This document shows positions 58,082 through 64,000 of a stretch of 64,000 bases of DNA, in pieces. The stretch's first letter is position 1. Each line of letters begins with the position of its first letter. Under the pieces are notes generated by a model. It did no database searches, was not told the DNA's origin, and was given only the letters and a program-made list of their open reading frames with translations. The translations under genes were made by a program, and so were the position numbers. Origin of the DNA: Actinoallomurus vinaceus (GTDB lineage Bacteria > Actinomycetota > Actinomycetes > Streptosporangiales > Streptosporangiaceae); the NCBI RefSeq assembly GCF_039542055.1, contig NZ_BAABHK010000010.1:186001-250000 (forward strand). The letters run 5' to 3'.

Positions 58082-59221
58082 TCAGGCCTTCGCCGAAGGC
58101 TGGATGGCCCGCAGTTGCTCACGCGCGTCCCGCATCTCCGGAACACTCGCCCATCGACTAGAGGCCGCGATGATGTCGCTCACCTTCTGATCGAAGCGAG
58201 ATGAGGTGATCAGCGGGCTGACTCGCGCCAAGGCGTGCATCTGGTCCGCCGCCTTGCCCGGATCGGCCGCCCGCACCGCCGCCTTCGCATTTTCCGCGAG
58301 CCACATTCCCCGCAAAAATGGGATCCCATCGAAAAGGCGTACCGCCTCGTCGAGATGGTCACCCGCCTCTTCATGGCGCCCGAAGCGACTGAGGGCGATG
58401 CCGGAGCTTCCAACGATCATCGCAGCCGTTCCCGGCGAAGTGCCATCGAACTCGTGCGCCACGTCGAGCATGTGACGCGACCTTCGCTCGACCCCATGCG
58501 CACTGGTTTTGGCGAGACTGACCCCGAGCCGAACGCTCAGCCGCGCCTTCAGCTCATCTGTGAGCCCCGAAAGGGTGAGACCACGCTGTGCGTACATGGC
58601 CGCCCGATGGTAATCACCGCGATAAGAGCTGACCTGGCTCATCAGCTCCAGCGCGTTGGCCGTGTCGTCGACATGATCCGCCCGTTGCGCCAGGACCAAC
58701 GCCAGATTTCCAGCGTTCTCGGCCTTGCCGAACAGCCGTGCGTCATGCAGCACGTGGGAGGCCGCACGCGCGAGACCCGCAGCCGCCACCTGAAGGTCTC
58801 GATCACGCGCATTGACCGCCTGCCCGATCTTGTTCAGGTGCCGTGAAGCGGCCGCCACCAAGGGAACCCCGCCGATCTCGTACTGCGTCGCACGGAGTTG
58901 CGTCGCGAGAGCGCGCAGATATTCCGGATCTTGATAGGGGCCGGCCTTCGCCGATGGCAGGAACGTGACGGACGCCGCTGCGGCGATGAATGATCTCCGC
59001 TTCACCGGATCGTCTTCCTCCCCTATGGGCGTTATGCGCAGCTCCCAGCCTACGCGCGCTAGAAGCCGACTTGCCTTAGTTATCCCGGTATCGCGCTGTT
59101 CGCGCGAGACCTGCGAGACCCAGACCTGGGAGACGCCCAGTTCACGGGCAATTTCCGTCTGAGTCCACTCGCGACTTTTCATGATCAATTTAAGAGCTTG
59201 AGCCAGGCTCCGCGCTTCCAC
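58082..59221 (-). CDS. XRE-family regulator with TPR-like helical domain
   Basis: The 379-residue protein has an N-terminal HTH (EWTQTEIARELGVSQVWVSQ, about residues 18-37), a hydrophobic segment SFIAAAASVTFLPSA and a long helical repeat region (LALVLAQRADHVDDTANALE; RGDYHRAAMYAQRGLTLSGL). This is a common actinomycete regulator type, possibly sensing a peptide or small molecule. Start GTG 59221. It is coupled to the methyltransferase gene with no spacing and is divergent from the small genes at 59371. Confidence 0.88.
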   Translation of the reverse strand: MEARSLAQALKLIMKSREWTQTEIARELGVSQVWVSQVSREQRDTGITKASRLLARVGWELRITPIGEEDDPVKRRSFIAAAASVTFLPSAKAGPYQDPEYLRALATQLRATQYEIGGVPLVAAASRHLNKIGQAVNARDRDLQVAAAGLARAASHVLHDARLFGKAENAGNLALVLAQRADHVDDTANALELMSQVSSYRGDYHRAAMYAQRGLTLSGLTDELKARLSVRLGVSLAKTSAHGVERRSRHMLDVAHEFDGTSPGTAAMIVGSSGIALSRFGRHEEAGDHLDEAVRLFDGIPFLRGMWLAENAKAAVRAADPGKAADQMHALARVSPLITSSRFDQKVSDIIAASSRWASVPEMRDAREQLRAIQPSAKA

Positions 59222-59243
59222 GGCCGCAGGCTATAGCCGATCG

Positions 59244-59266
59244 CGATTACGCACTACCCGATTACG
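59244..59266. promoter_or_regulatory. Direct repeats in the XRE divergent region
   Basis: CGATTACG occurs at 59244 and 59259, spaced 15 bp centre to centre, in the 149-bp divergent region. They may bind the XRE regulator or flank its promoter. Confidence 0.3.
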
Positions 59267-59370
59267 GATAGTGGCCGAAACGATGAGTCAACGGCGTAGA
59301 CGACCGGGAGTGATCGAAATAGAAAAGGTCGATCTTGCCAGCCGGTGTAGATGATCGAAAGGCGGGATCA

Positions 59371-59742
59371 GTGCACGAAGAAGAACCGGATTCCCCGACG
59401 TCCATGGACAGGTCCTGGCTGGTCAAGACCCGGCTCGACGAATTGTCCGCAGCGCTGGCCGAACGCGGCCTCACCGTACGGATCGGCACCGGGGCGCTGG
59501 TGGCGTGGAACCCTGCGGCGTCGCGGACGGACGACCCGGCGGGCAGAGCCATGAATCCAGGCCTGTCACAGTACGTAGCGCTGTGCGGGCACGAGGACGG
59601 CTCGCTCAACTGGTACTGGTGCTGGACGGGCCCGACGCGGGACGCGCCACTGGAGACGGAGCACCTGTGCGCGGCCGAGGAGATCGATTACGCGGCCGAC
59701 CTGATGGCGAAGGTCCTCCGCATCGACGACGAAGACGAATGA
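59371..59742 (+). CDS. Hypothetical protein in an XRE-linked operon
   Basis: The 123-residue protein from GTG 59371 (purine-rich AAAGGCGGG upstream) has no domain that I recognise. It is acidic at the C-terminus (MAKVLRIDDEDE) and has a Trp-rich middle (SLNWYWCWTGPTRDAPLETE). Its order (helix LVKTRLDELSAALAERGLTV, then beta-rich part) suggests a compact globular protein. Its stop is 1 bp before the next ATG, so the two are coupled. A shorter start at ATG 59404 is possible. Confidence 0.65.
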   Translation: MHEEEPDSPTSMDRSWLVKTRLDELSAALAERGLTVRIGTGALVAWNPAASRTDDPAGRAMNPGLSQYVALCGHEDGSLNWYWCWTGPTRDAPLETEHLCAAEEIDYAADLMAKVLRIDDEDE

Positions 59743-59743
59743 C

Positions 59744-60058
59744 ATGGAGCCCATCGGCTTCCAGGGCCCGACGGGCGGCGTTCGGAAGGGGCTCCCACGG
59801 CGACGAACCGACCCGCCGGCGGCCGAGACCCGCATCGATCAGGAGTGCCTCGTACGGCGAGCGGATCCGCATGGGACCGACGCGACACCGTGGCTGGCCC
59901 GTCTGCGGAGAGAGTTCCCGCGCTGGGGATTCATCCATGATCCCTTCGCTCGCGTCTGGATCGCCGTACGAGGGCGCGACCGTACGGAAGTGGCGGCGAC
60001 CGCCTTCGAACTGCGCGAGAGGCTGACGGCGGCGTCTCAGGACCGGTGGCGCCGGTAG
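59744..60058 (+). CDS. Small conserved hypothetical protein (FPxW...DP type), second copy
   Basis: The 104-residue protein shares the core LRREFPRWGFIHDPFARVWI with the protein at 13896. Both stand divergent from an XRE regulator and follow another small coupled gene. The C-terminal helix (TAFELRERLTAASQDRWRR) is basic. Its 3' end overlaps the convergent CGNR gene by 22 bp. No function is known; a regulator-linked role is inferred. Confidence 0.65.
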   Translation: MEPIGFQGPTGGVRKGLPRRRTDPPAAETRIDQECLVRRADPHGTDATPWLARLRREFPRWGFIHDPFARVWIAVRGRDRTEVAATAFELRERLTAASQDRWRR

Positions 60059-60618
60059 TGCCGCGCCGCGCGCACGCGGTTGCCGCAGGCCGTGGAGCAC
60101 CATTCGCGGCGCGGGTGGTCCTTTACGAAGTACAAAACGCATCCGGGGGCATAGCAGGCGCGCAGGCGTTCCTGGTCCGGGCCGGTGAACAGGTCGACGG
60201 CCTCCGCGGCGACGGCCGACAGCGATCGTGCCGCCACGGACTCGGTGCCGGTCGACGAGCGTCGCAGGCGACCGTCCCGCACGCTCAGTTGCGGCCACGT
60301 GGTGGCGCGGGTGACCGCCTGGTTGACGTCGGCGGCGGCCTGCTCGACGTCTTCGGTGGGAGAGGCCGCCGTCTCCCGGGAGTCCTCGGTGAGGAGTGCG
60401 GCGAGGCGGCGAAGAGCGTCCCGGAGCGAGCGGAACGTCTCGACGTCCCGTCGGTCGACCTCTCCGCAAGCGTCTTCGCCGGTCGCCCGCAGCCACGCGC
60501 ACAGGTCATCGGGGGTGCGGAGCGCGTCGTGGACACCGGCCCGGTCGGCCCAGACGGTGTTCATGAGGCGCACGGGCACCGGCTCGTCCGGCAGCATCAG
60601 CGCGAAGTCCTCGCTCAC
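60037..60618 (-). CDS. CGNR zinc-finger (ABATE domain) regulator
   Basis: The 193-residue protein has an N-terminal ABATE domain (LMNTVWADRAGVHDALRTPD) and a C-terminal CGNR zinc finger (RACYAPGCVLYFVKDHPRRE, then WCSTACGNRVRAARHYRRH, with Cys residues near 154, 158, 173 and 177). CGNR proteins are putative stress-related transcription factors. Start GTG 60618 with GGAGGAG further upstream. It is divergent from the DUF1348 gene, with direct-repeat operators between them. Confidence 0.9.
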   Translation of the reverse strand: MSEDFALMLPDEPVPVRLMNTVWADRAGVHDALRTPDDLCAWLRATGEDACGEVDRRDVETFRSLRDALRRLAALLTEDSRETAASPTEDVEQAAADVNQAVTRATTWPQLSVRDGRLRRSSTGTESVAARSLSAVAAEAVDLFTGPDQERLRACYAPGCVLYFVKDHPRREWCSTACGNRVRAARHYRRHRS

Positions 60619-60676
60619 GGCACCTCATCTCCTCCTCGCACCGACGGTCCACCGTAACGGCGACCGCCTCCATGGA

Positions 60677-60733
60677 TTCTAACGCCTTCATCGATTTGCA
60701 TCCGTTAGATGGCCATGCTTCACTTCTAACGCC
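60677..60733. promoter_or_regulatory. Repeated operator-like sites for the CGNR regulator
   Basis: TTCTAACGCC occurs at 60677 and 60724, and its inverse CGTTAGA at 60703, within the 199-bp divergent region. The spacing from the first to the third is 47 bp. They probably bind the CGNR protein. Confidence 0.5.
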
Positions 60734-60817
60734 AGCAAGGCGATCCACCCGTTACAACTACGCTCGGTAGAGGCCGACATTCCCGGTCGCCACGGCCCGA
60801 CCAGAGCAGGAGGCATC

Positions 60818-61273
60818 ATGAGCCGCCCACCCGTACCTCCCTTCACCGAGGCGACCGCGCGGCAGAAGGTCCAGGCCGCCGAGGACGCCTGGAACACCCG
60901 GGACCCCGAGCGGGTCGCCGCCGCGTACACGCCGGACTCGGTCTGGCGCAACAGATCTGAGTTCGTCACCGGCCGCGACGAGATCGTGGCGCTCCTGACC
61001 CGCAAGTGGGAGCGCGAGCAGGAGTACGCCCTTCGCAAGAGCCTCTGGGCGTTCACCGACGACCGGATCTCGGTCCGCTTCCAGTACGAGTGCCGCGACG
61101 CCTCCGGCCAGTGGTGGCGCAGCTACGGCAACGAGCAGTGGGAGTTCGACGCGGAGGGCTACATGCGCCGCCGCGAGGCCAGCATCAACGACGTCCCGAT
61201 CACCGCGGACGAGCGGCGGATCTTCGGCCCGCGCGGCGACGACGAACGAGACCTCGACTTCCCCTTGCGGTAG
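60818..61273 (+). CDS. DUF1348 (NTF2-like) protein
   Basis: The 151-residue protein is a full DUF1348 domain (AEDAWNTRDPERVAAAYTPD at about residues 22-41; WAFTDDRISVRFQYECRDAS; SYGNEQWEFDAEGYMRRREA). The fold is NTF2-like and enzymes of the group are mostly uncharacterised. AGGAGG precedes the ATG. It is the likely target of the divergent CGNR regulator. Confidence 0.92.
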   Translation: MSRPPVPPFTEATARQKVQAAEDAWNTRDPERVAAAYTPDSVWRNRSEFVTGRDEIVALLTRKWEREQEYALRKSLWAFTDDRISVRFQYECRDASGQWWRSYGNEQWEFDAEGYMRRREASINDVPITADERRIFGPRGDDERDLDFPLR

Positions 61274-61314
61274 CCGACGGGGCCGCCCGCGACACCGCCC
61301 CCTTGCGGACAGAA

Positions 61315-61349
61315 GTTAATGCGACTAACTTGAAGTTAGTCGCATTAAC
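61315..61349. promoter_or_regulatory. 35-bp perfect palindrome, likely TetR operator
   Basis: GTTAATGCGACTAACT (61315-61330) and its exact reverse complement (61334-61349) flank a TGA spacer. It lies 25 bp before the membrane protein gene, whose operon ends with a TetR gene. Its AT-rich arms suit a promoter overlap. Confidence 0.75.
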
Positions 61350-61373
61350 CGCGCGCATCGCCTGGGAGTACGA

Positions 61374-62021
61374 ATGAACGTCACGGCCACCACCCCCGAC
61401 CGGCCCCACCGCCTGCTCACCGTTCCCGCCGTCACCGGCGCCGCGTACGCGCTGTCCTGGGTCGCCGGGCTGTCCGTCGGGACGCCGAGCCCGAAGCTCA
61501 CCGCGTCGGGACGCGAGATCGTCTCCGCCATCGCGGGGCACGAAGGCGTCGTGGCGGCCCAGTTCACCCTCACCGAGGGCCTGCCGGCCGCAGGCCTGGC
61601 GATCGTCTCGGTGCTGCTGGCCAAGGCCGTCTCCCGTTCCGGAGCGGTCAGCGCCGCCAAGGTCATCGGGGTCGCCGGGGTGGCCGCCGCGGTCATCTCG
61701 CTGGTGCAGTTCGTACTCGGTCTGGCGCTGTCGGGGGCGACCGCGCCCGGCACCGCGCACCTGCTGTTCCAGGCGGGCGACCGGCTGGACGGGGTCAAGA
61801 TGCTCGCCCTGGCCGTCGTCGGCGCCGCGACCGCCGTGTCGGGGGCTGTCCCCCGCTGGCTGCGCTGGACGGGAGTCGCCCTCGCCGTCTCCATCGCGGC
61901 CAGCGGCGTCGTCTACCTGTTCCTCCTGCAGGGCCTGGCCCTGCTGGCCGCTCCCGCCCTGATCCTGCTGCTGGTCTTCGTCACCGGCGCCGGGATCGTG
62001 CTCGGGCGATACGGTCGGTGA
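61374..62021 (+). CDS. Hypothetical membrane protein
   Basis: The 215-residue protein has about six hydrophobic segments (for example VIGVAGVAAAVISLVQFVLG and GVALAVSIAASGVVYLFLLQ) and no known domain that I can name. GGGAG precedes the ATG. Its stop overlaps the TetR start as GTGA, so both form one operon under the upstream palindrome. A transport or envelope role, induced by a TetR ligand, is possible but unproven. Confidence 0.8.
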   Translation: MNVTATTPDRPHRLLTVPAVTGAAYALSWVAGLSVGTPSPKLTASGREIVSAIAGHEGVVAAQFTLTEGLPAAGLAIVSVLLAKAVSRSGAVSAAKVIGVAGVAAAVISLVQFVLGLALSGATAPGTAHLLFQAGDRLDGVKMLALAVVGAATAVSGAVPRWLRWTGVALAVSIAASGVVYLFLLQGLALLAAPALILLLVFVTGAGIVLGRYGR

Positions 62022-62605
62022 CCATGCCCCGCGTTGGACTCACCCCCGACCGCATCGTCGCCGAGGCGGCGGCCGTCGCCGACGAGGTTGGCCTGGACCG
62101 GCTCACCCTCGCGGCGGTCGCCCAGCGGTGCCGCGTCTCCCTCCCCGGCCTGTACAAGCACGTCAGCGGGCTCGAAGCCGTCAAGAGAGACGTCGCCCTG
62201 CTGGCCATCCGCGAACTCACCGACACCTTGACGAGGGCCGCCGTCGGGCTGACCGGCCGGGAGTGCCTGCGGGCCGTCTCGAAGGCGTACCGCACCTACG
62301 CACTCGCCCATCCGGGCCGCTACGCCGCGAGCGTGCAGGCCCCGACGCCCGGAGATCAGGAGTACACCCTCGTGAGCGACCAGGCCGTCACCGTCGCCGC
62401 CGCCGCGCTGAACGGGTACGGCCTGGAGGGCTCGGACCTGATCCACGCGATCCGCATGTGGCGCACCGTCTGCCACGGTCTGGTCTCGCTCGAGACGGCC
62501 GGCGGCTTCGGCCTTCCCGAGTCCCTGGACGTGACCTTCGACCATCTCATCGACGCGCTCGACGCCACGTACCGCGACCTGGGGTCCCGGAAGGTCCCGT
62601 CCTGA
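62018..62605 (+). CDS. TetR/AcrR-family regulator
   Basis: The 195-residue protein has an N-terminal TetR HTH (AVADEVGLDRLTLAAVAQRC, then RVSLPGLYKHVSGLEAVKRD) and a C-terminal domain of the WHG type (ECLRAVSKAYRTYALAHPGR; MWRTVCHGLVSLETAGGFGL). It should bind the palindrome before the membrane gene and repress the operon. GTG 62018 overlaps the previous stop codon. Confidence 0.93.
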   Translation: MTMPRVGLTPDRIVAEAAAVADEVGLDRLTLAAVAQRCRVSLPGLYKHVSGLEAVKRDVALLAIRELTDTLTRAAVGLTGRECLRAVSKAYRTYALAHPGRYAASVQAPTPGDQEYTLVSDQAVTVAAAALNGYGLEGSDLIHAIRMWRTVCHGLVSLETAGGFGLPESLDVTFDHLIDALDATYRDLGSRKVPS

Positions 62606-62641
62606 CGACCCACGCCCGCCTGCCGGCAATGGCGACGCCGG

Positions 62642-63685
62642 TCAGGCCGCGGGGACGAAGCCCGGGATCTGAGCCTTGATGCGTTCCAGCAGGGCGTCGT
62701 CGGAGATGCCCTGGAAGTCGTGACGCGGGGTGTACGGACGCTCGAGCCGGGCGATCTCCTCGGCGGTGAGGTCGATGTCGAGGGAGGCGACGGCGTCATC
62801 GATCTGGGACGCCGTGCTCGCGCCGACCAGGGGCGCGGCGACGACGGGGTTGTGGCGCAGCCACGCCAGCGCGATCTGGGCGCGGGAGACGCCATGGGCC
62901 TCGGCGATCTCGCCGACCGCGTCGATGATCGCGCGGTCACTGTCGGCGGTCAGGTCGGTGTAGAGCATGTCGGCGAAGGGATCGCTGGTGGAGCGGGTGG
63001 TCTCGGCCTTCCAGGGGCGGGCGAGCCGGCCGCGGGCCAGCGGGCTCCAGACCATGGTGCCGATGCCTTCGTCCGCGCACAGCGGCAGCATCTCGCGCTC
63101 TTCCTCGCGGGCGAGGAGGTTGTAGTGGTCCTGCATCGTGATGAATCGGGCCCAGCCGTTGGCCTTCTGCAGGTGAAGAGCCTTGGCGAACTCGAAGGTC
63201 CGCATCGACGAGGCGCCGAGGTAGCGGGCCTTGCCCGCCTTGACGACGTCGTGTAGCGCTTCGAGGGTCTCCTCCAGCGGGGTCGCGTTGTCCAGCCGGT
63301 GGATCATGTAGACGTCGACGTGGTCGGTGCCCAGTCTCCGCAGGCTGTGGTCGATCTCGCTCATGATCGCCTTGCGGGACAGTCCCCCGCCGTTGGGGCC
63401 GGAGCGCACCGTATGCCGGACCTTCGTGGTGATCACCACGTCGTCGCGGTCGGCGAAGTCCCTCAGGGCCCGGCCGAGGATCTCCTCGCTGGAACCCTGG
63501 GAGTAGACGTTGGCGGTGTCGAAGAAGTTGATGCCCGCCTCGATGGCGTGCCTGATCAGCGGGCGGCTGGCCTCCTCGTCCAGCGACCAGACCGGGTGCC
63601 CGCGGCGCGGCTCGCCGTACGTCATGGCGCCGATCGCGATCGGGGAGACGTCGAGGCCGCTGGTGCCGAGTTTGATGTAGCGCAC
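62642..63685 (-). CDS. Aldo/keto reductase
   Basis: The 347-residue protein is a NADPH-dependent aldo/keto reductase of the YakC/Tas-like group. Features are NFFDTANVYSQGSSEEILGR (Asp and catalytic Tyr at about residues 55-62), a catalytic Lys in VITTKVRH (about 88), His in VYMIHRLDN (about 128) and a cofactor segment VGASTASQIDDAV near 300. AGGAG precedes GTG 63685. It is divergent from a TetR gene, with two palindromes between them. Confidence 0.94.
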   Translation of the reverse strand: MRYIKLGTSGLDVSPIAIGAMTYGEPRRGHPVWSLDEEASRPLIRHAIEAGINFFDTANVYSQGSSEEILGRALRDFADRDDVVITTKVRHTVRSGPNGGGLSRKAIMSEIDHSLRRLGTDHVDVYMIHRLDNATPLEETLEALHDVVKAGKARYLGASSMRTFEFAKALHLQKANGWARFITMQDHYNLLAREEEREMLPLCADEGIGTMVWSPLARGRLARPWKAETTRSTSDPFADMLYTDLTADSDRAIIDAVGEIAEAHGVSRAQIALAWLRHNPVVAAPLVGASTASQIDDAVASLDIDLTAEEIARLERPYTPRHDFQGISDDALLERIKAQIPGFVPAA

Positions 63686-63712
63686 AGGGTGCTCCTAGAG
63701 TGAGAACCGAAA

Positions 63713-63758
63713 CGGAGAGTTCTCCGCGACATCTCGAAACGTACCGGAGAACTCTCCG
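63713..63758. promoter_or_regulatory. Two mirror-image palindromic operators
   Basis: CGGAGAGTTCTCCG (63713-63726) and its exact reverse complement CGGAGAACTCTCCG (63745-63758) lie in the divergent AKR/TetR region, 32 bp apart centre to centre (about three helical turns). They are the likely TetR sites. Confidence 0.7.
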
Positions 63759-63795
63759 CTTATCAAGACGGCCTGTCCCCACCTGGAGGTTTCTC

Positions 63796-64000
63796 GTGGC
63801 CGAGTCCGCGAACGAACCCGCACGCGCCGACGCGCTGAAGAACCGGGAGCACATCCTCCAGGTCGCCCATGAGGCGTTCACCGAATCGGGGACGACCTCG
63901 CTCAACGCCATCGCCAAGCGGGCCGGCGTGGGCGCCGGCACGCTCTACCGCCACTTCCCGACGCGCGAGGACCTCATCCTCGCGGTCTACCGGCGCGACG
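63796..64000 (+). CDS. TetR/AcrR-family regulator, N-terminal part
   Basis: GTG 63796, with GGAGG 6 nt upstream, opens 68 codons that run off the right edge. The visible part is a standard TetR DNA-binding domain (ILQVAHEAFTESGTTSLNAI, then AKRAGVGAGTLYRHFPTRED). It is divergent from the aldo/keto reductase and should control it through the two palindromes. Confidence 0.92.
   Translation, partial: MAESANEPARADALKNREHILQVAHEAFTESGTTSLNAIAKRAGVGAGTLYRHFPTREDLILAVYRRD

Overview
The window is a chromosomal stretch of a high-GC actinomycete. GC-rich third codon positions, many GTG starts, an F420-dependent oxidoreductase, ECF41 sigma-factor and Scr1-type XRE/DUF5753/DUF397 genes, and sugar ABC operons without their own ATPase all point that way. 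The gene mix resembles Streptosporangiales or Thermomonosporaceae, but the sequence alone does not fix the genus.

Region 1 (1-14.9 kb) holds ordinary metabolism and regulation. It has a truncated acyl-CoA-ligase-like gene without its P-loop, a Gfo/Idh oxidoreductase, a MetX-like hydrolase, an SDR next to an internally deleted SDR relic with a divergent MmyB-type regulator, and a methyltransferase. Two cobalamin genes (cobQ, cobD) lie apart on either side of a LAL-type LuxR regulator and a hydrolase. An XRE-DUF5753 regulator follows with two tandem micro-DUF397 genes, and divergent from it are an anti-sigma-like ATPase and a small conserved protein.

Region 2 (14.9-17.3 kb) is a decayed IS200/IS605-type insertion. 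It comprises a tnpA relic and a tnpB broken by an exact 28-bp tandem duplication. The insertion separates an ASCH-domain fragment from a membrane-protein gene that has lost its N-terminus.

Region 3 (17.3-26.4 kb) has an SMP-30 lactonase, a sarcosine-oxidase-like flavoenzyme, an F420 (LLM) oxidoreductase, GNAT and GyrI-like/MerR genes, and a NarL-type two-component pair. The two-component pair is joined by a 36-bp minisatellite that repeats the response regulator's start signals.

Region 4 (25.4-46.6 kb) is the main feature: glycan catabolism. A MalR-like LacI regulator faces a secreted alpha-amylase. Next comes a second LacI regulator with a sugar ABC transporter, cytoplasmic GH31 alpha-xylosidase and GH1 beta-glucosidase, and secreted GH3, GH2, GH35 and GH29 (alpha-L-fucosidase) enzymes. 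The set matches the linkages of fucogalacto-xyloglucan. The 14-bp palindrome TCGAAGCGCTTCGA stands before the regulator, the binding-protein gene (one mismatch) and the GH3 gene. A perfect CebR-type box (TGGGAGCGCTCCCA) lies just upstream, suggesting a link to cellobiose control. The predicted logic is that secreted enzymes trim fucose and galactose, the ABC system imports the core oligosaccharide, and GH31 plus GH1 finish it inside.

Region 5 (46.6-64 kb) is regulator-rich. It has an MFS exporter fused in frame to a TetR regulator with an internal RBS and start, an ECF41 sigma factor divergent from its AhpD-like partner, and a thioredoxin-reductase-like/XRE-cupin pair. An isoaspartyl-methyltransferase-like gene is coupled to an XRE regulator, with two small divergent genes. 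CGNR/DUF1348, membrane protein/TetR and aldo-keto reductase/TetR pairs follow, each with clear palindromic operators. No rRNA, tRNA or CRISPR array was recognised.
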